NCBI GenBank assembly: GCA_903910385.1
Contig: CAIVZM010000033.1
Location: 1 to 64,000, forward strand
DNA length: 64,000 nt
Source: an uncultured Armatimonadota bacterium
GTDB taxonomy: Bacteria; Armatimonadota; Armatimonadia; Armatimonadales; Armatimonadaceae
Direction: 5' to 3'
Part shown: piece after piece, positions 32,581 to 41,117 of the stretch
Position numbering within the stretch: the stretch's first letter is position 1
Layout of the letters: each line of letters starts with the position of its first letter
Position numbers and translations under genes: made by a program
The notes under the pieces: generated by a model
The model's input: the letters and a program-made list of their open reading frames with translations, nothing else
What the model was told of the DNA's origin: nothing
Database searches by the model: none

Positions 32581-33999
32581 ATGAAATCAATCGGTTCAAT
32601 GTCAATAATGAAAAATACAGACACCTGGATTCTCGGATCAGGAATAGCAGTCTGCATGATCGGAGGTCTCCTGCTCTCCGGCGCGGGGAAACGGCAGGAA
32701 TCTCCGGTAGCGATTGCCGGAGCTATTTTGACGGAAAAAGACGCCTATGTCGCGTTGCCTCCGGAAGTCGTCTCACCGAGCGGCACGGAGAGAGTAATCT
32801 CTTCCCCAGACGGTAAATACATTCTGATCCAACGGACGATGCTTGCCCCGACGAAATCGCCCTTTCCCGATGACATTCCTCCAAAGCGAGCGGAATTGAG
32901 CCTTCTGTTATGGAATACATCCACACGGCAAACGAGTGTCTTATGGCGACGTACCCTGAATGAAGCGGATATCGCACAACCTTCAGGGGTAGAGATGATA
33001 GACGAAATCCAGTGGTTGCCAAAAAGTTCGCAAGCGTTTGTTCAGTTCGTTACGAAGATTGAGGATGATAGTCAGCGTTCCAATCGCCGCCTGGCGGTAG
33101 TGGATGCGTCTCGGGGCAGTCTGCGGAATGCGTTTTCTCTGGGTGAGAAGGATGAGTTAATCATAGCGACTGATCGCCCGCTGGCGGTTTTGCGCCGTTT
33201 CGATAAGAGCGCGATGCAAGTTCTGAGCGCCAATGGGGTTCCTGGTTCTGCATCTATATTATCGGATAACGCCATTATAATTGGTGGATGGATGCCGAAC
33301 GGTAAGACGCTATGGGGTGTTCGTGTTTTTTCATCAGATGCTCTGGAAGCGGAGAAAAAGAAGCGATGGGTCATTGTTGATATACAGTCGGGGGCTGTTT
33401 CATCCGTGGAGAAACGACCGGAAATTGCCCGAATGGAAAATCCGCCGGCGCCACCCTTTGTCCTGAAAACCGGTCAGGAAACGCTCAAGAAGGAGAATAT
33501 CTCCGCTGAAATTGCGCCCATCTGGCTGGAAGGAAAAACCAAAGAGACGATAGGGAAGATATTTGTCACTTCGGATGGCGAGCAACCTGAGTTACTGCCA
33601 GGAGCTGTCCTGTATCGAAAGCATGGCGCCTTATTCGCCCTACCTTTGATACGAATGGATCGAGAGACCTACACGAGACTGGAAACCGAACGTCAACGGC
33701 GAGTAACCCTCGCCAATGCGAAACAGATCGGTCTCGCGATGATGATGTACTGTCAGGATTACGACGAGAACTTCCCGCCATCCGGCGAGGGGAAAATGAT
33801 TGCCGAAGTGGTGAATCCCTACCTGAAAAATGATTCGGTATTCAAGGATGTATCGACGGGTAAGTTCGGCTTTACGCCCGCTTACAATATGACTGCGTTA
33901 TCCTCGTATAACACTCCGGCGACGACGCCATTGGGCTATTTGACCGGTCCAGGCGGGCGAGTTATTATCTATGTGGATGGGCATGTCACCTGGGAATAG
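32581..33999 (+). CDS. Membrane-anchored beta-propeller protein with prepilin-like C-terminal module
   Basis: A 472-residue protein with one N-terminal membrane segment ('WILGSGIAVCMIGGLLLSG'). The body looks like a WD40/TolB-like propeller ('ISSPDGKYILIQRT'). The C-terminus changes to 'LANAKQIGLAMMMYCQDYDE' and ends with 'YVDGHVTWE', i.e. the post-cleavage part of DUF1559-type pseudopilins common in Armatimonadota, but without the prepilin signal in front. A fusion of a sensor-like domain to a pilin-like domain. Function unknown. No firm ribosome binding site; ATGs at 32599 and 32608 are alternatives. Confidence 0.65.
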   Translation: MKSIGSMSIMKNTDTWILGSGIAVCMIGGLLLSGAGKRQESPVAIAGAILTEKDAYVALPPEVVSPSGTERVISSPDGKYILIQRTMLAPTKSPFPDDIPPKRAELSLLLWNTSTRQTSVLWRRTLNEADIAQPSGVEMIDEIQWLPKSSQAFVQFVTKIEDDSQRSNRRLAVVDASRGSLRNAFSLGEKDELIIATDRPLAVLRRFDKSAMQVLSANGVPGSASILSDNAIIIGGWMPNGKTLWGVRVFSSDALEAEKKKRWVIVDIQSGAVSSVEKRPEIARMENPPAPPFVLKTGQETLKKENISAEIAPIWLEGKTKETIGKIFVTSDGEQPELLPGAVLYRKHGALFALPLIRMDRETYTRLETERQRRVTLANAKQIGLAMMMYCQDYDENFPPSGEGKMIAEVVNPYLKNDSVFKDVSTGKFGFTPAYNMTALSSYNTPATTPLGYLTGPGGRVIIYVDGHVTWE

Positions 34000-34014
34000 A
34001 AAAGGCGTTAAGGA

Positions 34015-34050
34015 AAAAATAGGGCAGACCATATGGTCTGCCCTATTTTT
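34015..34050. terminator. Perfect 36-nt palindromic bidirectional terminator
   Basis: 18 bp on each side of the centre, AAAAATAGGGCAGACCAT and its complement, with A and T tracts at the ends. It serves the convergent genes ending at 33999 and 34059. Confidence 0.95.
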
Positions 34051-34058
34051 ATTTTATA

Positions 34059-34436
34059 CTAAGGAGTCGCCTCTGGATTTTTGCGTGGGCGACCCCGCTT
34101 TCGTGGCGGCTGCGGCGGCGTCGGTGGAAGGAGAGCGCGACGTTCAGCGGCGCGAACGCCTCTCATCGTCCCTCCCTTTTTACCAATCGCGGCGTAGAAT
34201 TCCCGACCACGGGATTCCTTGACTGTTTCGCCGCCTTTGCGTCCAATTTCTTGATAGAACGCGGCGCCGTATCGTTGTTTGACTATTTCGCCGCCTTTGC
34301 GTCCCGCCTCGCGAGCGAGGTCGGGATTGGACGCAAAGCCGCCTTCCCTATCGTGTTCATGTGGACCACGATGCGCTTCCGCAATGCGCCGCGCTCCCTC
34401 TGATCCGGGTTGCGGCCCGGGTTTATTTTCCGCCAT
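34059..34436 (-). CDS. KGG-repeat stress protein with AT-hook
   Basis: 125 residues with three 'GRKGGE'/'GKKGG' stress-induced (GsiB/Con-10) motifs: 'EAGRKGGEIVKQRYG', 'EIGRKGGETVKESRG' and 'AIGKKGGTMRG'. The C-terminal 'RKRGRPRKNP' is an AT-hook-like DNA-binding sequence. Highly charged and likely disordered, it fits a general-stress or desiccation protein; the AT-hook suggests contact with DNA. Its gene is followed by a perfect palindromic terminator. Confidence 0.82.
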   Translation of the reverse strand: MAENKPGPQPGSEGARRIAEAHRGPHEHDREGGFASNPDLAREAGRKGGEIVKQRYGAAFYQEIGRKGGETVKESRGREFYAAIGKKGGTMRGVRAAERRALLPPTPPQPPRKRGRPRKNPEATP

Positions 34437-34592
34437 AACTTGATGCTTCCTTCCCGTAAAAAATCTACAAATCCCAACCTCTGCAGGTTGCGTGTTTTTA
34501 TCTCCTGAAATTTCTGGCTCTCACACGTATCGCATAGAGGAGAGGAAGCTTTCGCATATTCCGACTAACTTACTTGAGGTCAGTCTTATATT

Positions 34593-35120
34593 TTATGCCG
34601 ATGCCTTCTTGGCGCCGTCTCGAACCGCATCTGAAACGTCGGCTGCTGTATCTTTTACCTCGGAAGCCACTTTGCTGGCGCCTTCGGCAAGTTCCGAACT
34701 GACCTTGTTCAAAGTCTCGCTTGCTTGAGCAGCAACCTGAGAAGCGGAGTCTTTGACCTGAGAGGCAAGCGTAGACGTCTGATCCTTCACCTTGGTGTAA
34801 GCGGCATTCGCCTGATCCGTCGCCTTGGTGTACGCATCAGTGGCAGTGTCTCTCGCCTTACCATAGACATCCAGTGTCGCGTCTTTCGCTTGACCATAGA
34901 CATCCAGTGTCGCGTCTTTCGCCTGACCATAGGCATCCAGTGTCGCGTCTTTCGCTTGACCATAGACATCGACGGTGGCATCCTTAAGATCGACGCCTTT
35001 TTGTTTGAGTTGTTCACGAGTTTCTTCGCCGCTTTGCGGGGCATACAGCAGGGCTATCGCCGCGCCAATCGCTCCGCCTACCAGCAACCCGATCAGAAAA
35101 TCGCTTTTATTATCCGCCAT
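34593..35120 (-). CDS. YtxH-domain protein with LEA-like 11-residue repeats
   Basis: A 175-residue protein. The N-terminal YtxH segment 'FLIGLLVGGAIGAAIALLYA' is membrane-inserted, followed by 'PQSGEETREQLK'. Residues about 44-90 hold repeated 'DVYGQAKDATL' 11-mers, and the rest is amphipathic helix rich in Ala, Lys, Asp and Ser as in group 3 LEA proteins. YtxH proteins are linked to envelope and general stress. It is preceded by a DUF948-like gene 4 nt away; GGAG precedes its ATG. Confidence 0.85.
   Translation of the reverse strand: MADNKSDFLIGLLVGGAIGAAIALLYAPQSGEETREQLKQKGVDLKDATVDVYGQAKDATLDAYGQAKDATLDVYGQAKDATLDVYGKARDTATDAYTKATDQANAAYTKVKDQTSTLASQVKDSASQVAAQASETLNKVSSELAEGASKVASEVKDTAADVSDAVRDGAKKASA
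34861..34959 (-). repeat. Tandem 33-bp repeats inside the ytxH-like gene
   Basis: Three nearly identical 33-bp units (34861, 34894, 34927) and a diverged fourth from 34960 encode the 11-residue repeats. Differences are single bases, so the expansion is recent or homogenised. Confidence 0.92.
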
Positions 35121-35124
35121 TTAA

Positions 35125-35694
35125 CTACTCCTTCTCCGGCAGACCGATGCCTACCGGAATACGTTCCTGTTCCTTTTGATTTATACGTACAATATTCTCC
35201 TGTAAGGCGTCTTCAACAGGCTTCGCCTCGGAGATACTTTTCGCTTGCGCTTCCGGAGGTGCAATCTCAGTGATTACGGGCAACTTCACCGGTCGCTTCT
35301 CTTTGTTCTGCAGGTGGGCGAAAGTCGCCAACCCGCGGCCAATTCCTGCCGCGAGAGAGTTGACGCTGATCAGCGGCGCGTTGACTGTTTTCTGAACAGT
35401 GGTCGCAGTCTTTTCTACGCGGGAATGGACATTCTCAGTGATTTCTTCGCCCTGGGTCAGAATCCGCTCGGCTTTGCCGCCAATGCTATCTACCCGTTGC
35501 GCCGTAATGCTCAATACCTGGTTCGCCTTTTCCAGAGCAGGGTCTATTTTAAGACGGTATTCTTCCAGTAAACGGTTCAATTTCCACAACCCTAACGTGA
35601 GGCCCAGTAAGAGCGCCACCAGGGTCAGGGAGCTGAGTATATAAAACCCAATCAGCACAATGCTTGCGACCGGGCTTAATTGTATCGGTGTCAT
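35125..35694 (-). CDS. DUF948-like membrane protein
   Basis: 189 residues with one N-terminal membrane helix ('VLIGFYILSSLTLVALLLGL'), a coiled-coil segment ('WKLNRLLEEYRLKIDPALEK') and a 'TTVQKTVNAPLISVNSLAAG' region seen in DUF948-type proteins. The C-terminus is charged. It probably works with the YtxH-like protein encoded 4 nt downstream; this pair is frequent in other bacteria. AGGCG precedes the ATG. Molecular function unknown. Confidence 0.7.
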   Translation of the reverse strand: MTPIQLSPVASIVLIGFYILSSLTLVALLLGLTLGLWKLNRLLEEYRLKIDPALEKANQVLSITAQRVDSIGGKAERILTQGEEITENVHSRVEKTATTVQKTVNAPLISVNSLAAGIGRGLATFAHLQNKEKRPVKLPVITEIAPPEAQAKSISEAKPVEDALQENIVRINQKEQERIPVGIGLPEKE

Positions 35695-35710
35695 GTTGTC
35701 GCCTGTATCA

Positions 35711-35743
35711 ATTCACAATCGATTCACAATCGATTCACAATCG
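35711..35743. repeat. Triple tandem 11-bp repeat ATTCACAATCG
   Basis: Three perfect copies with no spacer, beginning 17 nt upstream of the DUF948-like start. The 11-bp period is one helical turn, so identical faces are presented; a repeat-binding regulator or a slippage product are both possible. Confidence 0.9.
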
Positions 35744-36006
35744 ATCGCTTTCGATTCGCCACTGGAGCCATTTTCCGCTCCATATCAAGCCGCCTTATTC
35801 ACGTAGTCCTATACGCCCTTTGACCAAGCGAGGGTTTCAGGAAAATAGTCACTTCAAATAAAGAATGACAGAACTCAACTCGTATTATACACGTTACCAG
35901 GCAAGCCTCATAGGACAACATAGTGGATATTGAACGTGAACTCTTTTGTTACCAAAGTGATACCTGTTGGTTGCAACTTTTGTCGTTTTCATAGAATTCT
36001 GATAAC
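35744..36006. other. Non-coding gap between DUF948-like gene and TPR remnant
   Basis: I see no gene. The sequence is AT-rich with TATTATAC near 35883, a possible -10 box for the remnant downstream. Confidence 0.4.
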
Positions 36007-36018
36007 TGTCAAACCGCC

Positions 36019-36224
36019 ATGCATTACGCTCAGGAGATTTTACGTCAGTATCCGGCGATGGTAAAGGGAAAAACAGTCGTCGGTAGCGCTTACTGGCGTT
36101 CATGGGGGGGACAACATCGAGTGGAAGACGGGCGATTGCTGCCTATGAGGAATACTTGCGCGTTGCGTCGCCCAAAGAGGAATGGAGAGGCGAGGCGAAG
36201 GGAATTATCAATTTGATAACCTAA
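36019..36224 (+). pseudogene. TPR-type protein, C-terminal remnant with frameshift
   Basis: From the ATG at 36019 the frame reads 'AQEILRQYPAMVKGKT' and 'SAYWRSWGG', then a run of seven G (36106-36112). Shifting frame at the run gives 'RRAIAAYEEYLRVASPKEEW' and 'GEAKGIINLIT' up to TAA at 36222. The second part is a good tetratricopeptide end. The gene is short and broken at the homopolymer, which could be a sequencing error, a phase switch or decay. Confidence 0.55.
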
Positions 36225-36288
36225 GACATGAAAAAACAGGGCGTAGATTCCGGTTGAGGGTGGGTATCGCCAGCGAAATCAAGTTTTT

Positions 36289-36322
36289 CGTTCCGTAGGC
36301 ATGGCGCCATGCCTACGGAACG
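36289..36322. repeat. Perfect 34-bp palindrome downstream of ahcY
   Basis: CGTTCCGTAGGCATGGC and its exact complement, without a loop. It sits 12 nt beyond the ahcY stop. On that strand it is followed by A, not T, so it is not a standard terminator. Confidence 0.9.
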
Positions 36323-36333
36323 AAATAACGCGC

Positions 36334-37782
36334 TTAATACCGATAGGTATCGCTCTTGTAAGGGCCTTCGGTGGTGACGCCAATATAGGCAGCCTGCTCC
36401 GAGGTGAGTTCGGTGAGCATCGCGTTCAACTTGGAAAGCTGTAGACGCGCTACCTTCTCGTCCAGATGCTTGGGAAGGACATAGACTTGACTGACTTCAT
36501 ACTTGTCCGGGTGTTGCCACAGTTCCATTTGCGCCAGAACCTGGTTCGCAAAGGATGAACTCATGACATACGACGGATGCCCAGTGCCACAGCCCAGATT
36601 GACCAGACGACCTTTGGCAAGGAGGATAATCCGCTTTCCATCCGGCCAAATGACATGATCGACCTGCGGCTTGATTTCTTCCCACTGGAGATCCTCGAGA
36701 CCGGCGACATCGATCTCGTTATCGAAATGACCGATGTTACAGACAATCGACTGATTGTTCATCTTATCCATGTGGGCGCGGGTGATGACATTCTTGTTAC
36801 CGGTGGTGGTGACAAAGATATCCGCCTTGTCGGCGGCGTATTCCATCGTGACAACACGGAAACCTTCCATCGCCGCTTGCAGGGCGCAGATAGGATCGAC
36901 TTCGGTAACCCAGACCTGAGCGGAAAGGGCGCGCAGAGCCTGCGCGGAACCCTTACCGACATCGCCATAACCGCAGACAACGGCGATTTTCCCGGCGATC
37001 ATAACGTCGGTGGCACGCTTGATACCATCCACAAGGGATTCGCGGCAACCATACAGGTTATCGAACTTGCTCTTGGTGACGGAGTCGTTGACATTGAAGG
37101 CGCGCACTTTCAGATCGCCTTTCTTGCTCATCTCCAGAAGGCGGTGGACGCCGGTGGTGGTTTCCTCGGTGACGCCCTGAATCTGCGCGAGGCGCGTAGA
37201 ATACCATGTTGGGTCAGTCGTCAGTTTCGCTTTGATGCTGGCGAAAAGAATGGTCTCTTCTTCGGTACCCGGATTATCCAGAACAGACAAATCTTTTTCC
37301 GCTTTGGAACCGAGGTGGAGCAGCAGGGTCGCGTCTCCGCCATCGTCGAGGATCATATTGGTGTAACCGCCATCCGTCCACTCGAAAATGCGGTGGGTGT
37401 AGTCCCAGTACTCTTCGAGGGTCTCGCCCTTCTTGGCGAAGACGGGAGTGCCATTGTAGGCGATAGCGGCGGCGGCATGATCCTGTGTGGAGAAAATATT
37501 ACAACTTGCCCATCGAACCTTCGCGCCCAGCGCTTCCAGCGTCTCGATTAGGACAGCGGTCTGGATGGTCATATGGAGCGATCCGGTGATCCGGGCGCCC
37601 TTGAGCGGTTGTGCAGCGGCGTATTCGGATCGGATGCTCATCAGACCGGGCATTTCGGTCTCGGCAATCGCGATTTCCTTACGGCCCCAGGCGGCGAGAT
37701 TGAAATCGGCGACGGCATAATCTGTTGCGAAATCGGTGGTGAGCGTTGCGCTCGTCGTTTCGGTCATTACGGTAACTCCCAC
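36334..37782 (-). CDS. ahcY: Adenosylhomocysteinase
   Basis: A 482-residue SAH hydrolase that splits S-adenosylhomocysteine into adenosine and homocysteine and so relieves product inhibition of methyltransferases. It has '[20 protein letters not shown]', '[18 protein letters not shown]', the catalytic lysine/aspartate block '[19 protein letters not shown]', the NAD-binding '[17 protein letters not shown]' and the '[15 protein letters not shown]' end, with C-terminal 'YKSDTYRY' (Lys-x-x-x-Tyr-Arg-Tyr). Expression is controlled by the SAH riboswitch just upstream. It stands alone as an operon. Confidence 0.97.
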   Translation of the reverse strand: MGVTVMTETTSATLTTDFATDYAVADFNLAAWGRKEIAIAETEMPGLMSIRSEYAAAQPLKGARITGSLHMTIQTAVLIETLEALGAKVRWASCNIFSTQDHAAAAIAYNGTPVFAKKGETLEEYWDYTHRIFEWTDGGYTNMILDDGGDATLLLHLGSKAEKDLSVLDNPGTEEETILFASIKAKLTTDPTWYSTRLAQIQGVTEETTTGVHRLLEMSKKGDLKVRAFNVNDSVTKSKFDNLYGCRESLVDGIKRATDVMIAGKIAVVCGYGDVGKGSAQALRALSAQVWVTEVDPICALQAAMEGFRVVTMEYAADKADIFVTTTGNKNVITRAHMDKMNNQSIVCNIGHFDNEIDVAGLEDLQWEEIKPQVDHVIWPDGKRIILLAKGRLVNLGCGTGHPSYVMSSSFANQVLAQMELWQHPDKYEVSQVYVLPKHLDEKVARLQLSKLNAMLTELTSEQAAYIGVTTEGPYKSDTYRY

Positions 37783-37793
37783 TAAAAAATGTC

Positions 37794-37823
37794 AAAAAAA
37801 AACCCACCCCGGGGTTTTTCCCG
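37794..37823 (-). terminator. Expression platform of the SAH riboswitch
   Basis: Between the aptamer and ahcY lies CCACGGG-AAAAA-CCCCGGGGTGG followed by nine T on the minus strand. It can fold as an intrinsic terminator or be kept open by the aptamer, as expected for an ON switch. Confidence 0.75.
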
Positions 37824-37884
37824 TGGTGAGCGCGGTTAGTGTGCTGAGCCTGGTCCGCGTGTGCGGGTTGCAGCGCTCCTCAGC
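37824..37884 (-). ncRNA. S-adenosylhomocysteine (SAH) riboswitch
   Basis: The minus strand reads GCTGAGGAGCGCTGCAACCC, then CCAGGCTCAGC and CGCTCACC. These are the conserved blocks of the SAH riboswitch: P1 strand 'GAGGAGCGCUGC', the pairing 'CAGGCUC', and the terminal 'GCUCACC' pseudoknot strand. It lies directly upstream of ahcY, the canonical target. SAH binding should switch ahcY on. Confidence 0.95.
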
Positions 37885-37892
37885 ATAGATTC

Positions 37893-37898
37893 ATTATA
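37893..37898 (-). promoter_or_regulatory. TATAAT box upstream of the SAH riboswitch
   Basis: A consensus -10 (TATAAT on the minus strand) ends 8 nt before the aptamer, placing the transcription start at its 5' edge. No good -35 is visible. Confidence 0.7.
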
Positions 37899-38004
37899 TC
37901 ACTTCGTTCTGCAATACGATGCTCACATCGCGATGAAATATAGAACGACATAGACAGAAAGCGCCGTTGAAAAGCATGTCCTGTATTTCTGTCATCGATG
38001 AAAC

Positions 38005-38043
38005 AATAGAAAGCGGGCAGGGAGTTCCCACCTGCTTTCTATT
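38005..38043. terminator. Hairpin after hslU
   Basis: AATAGAAAG / CTTTCTATT (9 bp) plus an inner CAGG/CCTG. The T tract (ATTTTTGATTT) is on the plus-strand side, so polarity is unclear; it ends 18 nt from the hslU stop. Confidence 0.5.
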
Positions 38044-38060
38044 TTTGATTTGCAGACAAA

Positions 38061-39548
38061 TTAAAGAATATATCGGGACAGATCTTCGTCGCGGGCGATA
38101 TCGCTCAGGCGTTCACGGACGAATTCGCCATCGATGGTGACGACGCGCTCGGTGACTTCCGGGGCGTCGAAGGCGAGTTCCTCCAGCAGACGCTCCATGA
38201 CGGTATGCAATCGCCGGGCGCCGATATTTTCCGTGCGGGAATTGACATCGACCGCAATACGGGCGATCTCATGGATTCCATCTTCGGTGAATGTGATCGT
38301 TACTCCCTCGGTCGCCAGAAGCGCGGCGTACTGACGAGTCAATGCGGTACGCGGTTCGGTCAGAATCCGTCGGAAATCTTCCTCTTTCAAACTTTCCAGT
38401 TCGACACGGATCGGCAATCGCCCCTGCAACTCCGGAATGAGGTCGGAGGGTTTGGAGACATGGAACGCGCCCGCCGCAATGAATAGGATATGATTCGTCC
38501 GGACGGAACCATATCGGGTCTGCACCGAAGAGCCTTCGATCAGGGGTAGAAGATCGCGTTGAACCCCCTCTCGGGAAACATCGGGTCCGCTATTTTGCCC
38601 GCCGCGCCCGGCGACTTTATCGATTTCATCGATAAAAACAATGCCGCTTTCCTCTGCACGGGAGATCGCTTCGCGTTGGACGGCATCCGAGTCGATCAGG
38701 GAACGCGCCGCTTCATCGGAAAGAACTCTTTTCGCCTCACGGATACTCATACGGCGCTGACGTTTCTTTTTGGGCATCATAGAACCCAGCATCCCCTGCA
38801 AATCATCCATGTTGTCCGCGCCGCCGCCAAAAGGTCCGCCCATGATCGGCATGAATCCCCCGCCACTTTCCTCCACTTCGACTTCTATTTCTTCGTCATC
38901 TCGCCCGCCCGCCGCTATCTGTTCTTTCAAACGTTGACGAATCCGCTCGTCCTGTTCGCCTCGAGTGCGATCCGCTTCCGCTTCCGGCGTTTCCTCGGCA
39001 GGAGTCGGGGGCACATATCCCGCGGCTACAGAAATTCCGAGCATACTCGCCATCCGTTTTTGCAACTCGGAAAACTCGTCCTGAGCGGTCTGAGCGGCGC
39101 GTGTAGCGGCCTGCGTCACTTTATTCCGGCGCGGACGGAGGATATCGACGATCTTCTCGACGGCGATTGCATCCGCTTGCTCCTTGACGGCTTCCGTTTT
39201 TTCCGCCTCGACCAATCGGATCGAAAACTGCACCAGATCACGAATCATCGAGTCTACATCGCGCCCGACATAACCAACCTCGGTGAATTTGGTCGCTTCC
39301 ACTTTCAGGAAAGGGGCTTTCGCCAGCTTCGCCAATCGTCGAGCGATTTCCGTTTTACCAACGCCCGTCGGGCCGATCATGAGAATGTTTTTGGGGATAA
39401 CTTCCTCACGTAAATCTTCATCCAGACGCGCCCGTCGGTAGCGATTTCGTAGCGCCACCGCTACCGCCCGCTTAGCGTTTGTCTGCCCGACGATATATTT
39501 ATCCAGTTCCGCCACAATCTGTCGCGGCGTCAATGTTTCAATACTCAC
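38061..39548 (-). CDS. hslU: HslU, ATPase subunit of the HslUV protease
   Basis: A 495-residue AAA+ unfoldase. '[17 protein letters not shown]', Walker A '[16 protein letters not shown]', the pore-loop block '[21 protein letters not shown]', Walker B '[14 protein letters not shown]' and '[12 protein letters not shown]' in the I domain identify it; the C-terminus 'DEDLSRYIL' is the HslV-docking tail. The I domain (about 110-270) is longer than in E. coli and acidic. hslV, almost always directly upstream, is not in the window. The start is GTG with AAGGA upstream. Confidence 0.92.
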   Translation of the reverse strand: MSIETLTPRQIVAELDKYIVGQTNAKRAVAVALRNRYRRARLDEDLREEVIPKNILMIGPTGVGKTEIARRLAKLAKAPFLKVEATKFTEVGYVGRDVDSMIRDLVQFSIRLVEAEKTEAVKEQADAIAVEKIVDILRPRRNKVTQAATRAAQTAQDEFSELQKRMASMLGISVAAGYVPPTPAEETPEAEADRTRGEQDERIRQRLKEQIAAGGRDDEEIEVEVEESGGGFMPIMGGPFGGGADNMDDLQGMLGSMMPKKKRQRRMSIREAKRVLSDEAARSLIDSDAVQREAISRAEESGIVFIDEIDKVAGRGGQNSGPDVSREGVQRDLLPLIEGSSVQTRYGSVRTNHILFIAAGAFHVSKPSDLIPELQGRLPIRVELESLKEEDFRRILTEPRTALTRQYAALLATEGVTITFTEDGIHEIARIAVDVNSRTENIGARRLHTVMERLLEELAFDAPEVTERVVTIDGEFVRERLSDIARDEDLSRYIL

Positions 39549-39665
39549 TGTGTATCCTTCATGGAGTAAAACGATGAATCTCCTGATTTGGCTTCCTGAT
39601 TGCCGACATTCTGTGGTAGACCACCGTCATCGATTTGATGTGCGTACCGTTCTTATGAAGGCATT

Positions 39666-40466
39666 TTATCGCAGTTCAGTTGGAGAAAGAGCAATAAAAG
39701 CGCCCATACGACCAGTGCGACCTTTATCCCGACGATGAGAGAAGTATAGCGAAGATTCCGCAAAGGCGCACTCCTCCGAAACATCGATTTGCGCGACAGG
39801 GATTCCGGCGACAGTAAGGCGACGAGTGCATTCTGAGGCGAGAGCGACAGACCATTTTCTGGTTTCCACATTCCAACGAGCGGATTCCGGAAATCGAGCG
39901 GCTACTTCCTCTCCGACAATGAAAGCGTCCGCACCGATTCCAGGACCGATAGCTACATAGTAATTTTTCGGCGGTTCGCCCGTGCGTTCGGTCAGAACGG
40001 AAACGGTATTTTCGAGGACGCCGGATTCGATGCCCCGCCACCCAGCATGAGCGATGCCAATCGCCCGGGTATTCTGTGAGACGAAAAAGACCGGAAGGCA
40101 ATCAGCGAAAAATAATGTCAACAGGAGATTCGGTGCATCGGTGACAAGGGCATCTACTCCGGGAAGGGCATCAGAAAAATCCAGAGATTCGCGTCCCGCA
40201 TCCGCCTCCGTAACGAACGCGACGGAGCTTCCATGAACCTGTTCAGCGCAGACCATACGTTCCAGATCGAAACCCAGAGAAAGCGCGGCACGGCGACGAT
40301 TTTCGCGCACCGCCTCCGGGTTATCTCGCACATGAAGTCCGAGGTTCAGTGAATCGAACGGCGCGGGGCTTACTCCACCCCACCGATTCGAGAAGCCATG
40401 CACAATGCCAGGTTGGCTTAAGAGCGGCGAACGCCAGAATGATACCTTCTCCTGCGCTTCGCTCAT
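39666..40466 (-). CDS. pgeF: Polyphenol oxidase/laccase-domain family protein PgeF (YfiH)
   Basis: A 266-residue DUF152/YfiH protein. Zinc site residues are His in 'CAEQVHG', Cys in 'FADCLPVFF' and His in 'IAHAGWRG'. Members act as purine nucleoside phosphorylase or adenosine deaminase (LACC1/YlmD) and correct misincorporated L-Ser in peptidoglycan precursors (PgeF in E. coli). The start overlaps the stop of the upstream membrane protein gene by 4 nt. Confidence 0.88.
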   Translation of the reverse strand: MSEAQEKVSFWRSPLLSQPGIVHGFSNRWGGVSPAPFDSLNLGLHVRDNPEAVRENRRRAALSLGFDLERMVCAEQVHGSSVAFVTEADAGRESLDFSDALPGVDALVTDAPNLLLTLFFADCLPVFFVSQNTRAIGIAHAGWRGIESGVLENTVSVLTERTGEPPKNYYVAIGPGIGADAFIVGEEVAARFPESARWNVETRKWSVALASECTRRLTVAGIPVAQIDVSEECAFAESSLYFSHRRDKGRTGRMGAFIALSPTELR

Positions 40467-40975
40467 GCCAGAACCTGAAGCGGGACGCCGAGAAAATCTG
40501 CGATCACCTGACCGAGCCAGCGGGCTTCCGCTTTATCCCGCATCGTCAGGAATAAAGTCGCAGGACGCACTTCCTGTTCCGCAACGATAAACCCGAACTG
40601 TTTTTCTCCTATCTGAACGCGTTGCACTTCTGAAATCTTCGCCACTTCCACATCTTGTTTGCCACGGAGATTATCTGTGCCATGAATGCTGTCCGTCTTG
40701 CGATCCAGAATCAGGAATTCGTTCCGTTTCTTCAGAGACGCCCAGAAAATTAACAGGTCCAGAAGTACGAAAAAGATACAAACCGCCATGAACGCCCATT
40801 GCCCCTGCGATGCGGAACGATATGCCATGTACGACATCCACAGCGCCAACGCTCCATTGATGACAGCGTTCATGGTGACGCTTTTCGCTCGTGGCATCAG
40901 GGTCAGAGAGTCCGCATCATAATTCAGTAAGACATCGCCGATCCGGGGCGGCATTGCGCTGGCAGGAAGAGACAT
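40463..40975 (-). CDS. Membrane protein, PH-like domain
   Basis: 170 residues with two membrane segments around residues 35-50 and 57-76 ('AVINGALALWMSYMAYRSAS', 'WAFMAVCIFFVLLDLLIFWA') followed by a C-terminal soluble part ('RNEFLILDRKTDSIHGTDNL') that resembles small PH-like membrane proteins. I do not recognise it more closely. It overlaps pgeF by 4 nt, so the two are translationally coupled. AAGGA precedes the ATG. Confidence 0.65.
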   Translation of the reverse strand: MSLPASAMPPRIGDVLLNYDADSLTLMPRAKSVTMNAVINGALALWMSYMAYRSASQGQWAFMAVCIFFVLLDLLIFWASLKKRNEFLILDRKTDSIHGTDNLRGKQDVEVAKISEVQRVQIGEKQFGFIVAEQEVRPATLFLTMRDKAEARWLGQVIADFLGVPLQVLA

Positions 40976-41117
40976 ACGGGAATTTCCTTAAACGGGTAGA
41001 ACCGACTGGTAATAGTATACCAATCTCCCACTTAAAACGATACTCTGGTAAGAGTTGATCGAACAATGGTTTGCATAGAGGTCCTCATCGCCGTAACATA
41101 TAGCCAATCCCACACTT

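Noticed and set aside
34861-34992. CRISPR-like regularly spaced repeats
   Set aside because: The 33-bp units are contiguous without spacers and encode an 11-residue protein repeat in frame.
35711-35743. Replication-origin iterons
   Set aside because: There are only three contiguous 11-mers, no DnaA boxes and no rep or dnaA gene nearby.
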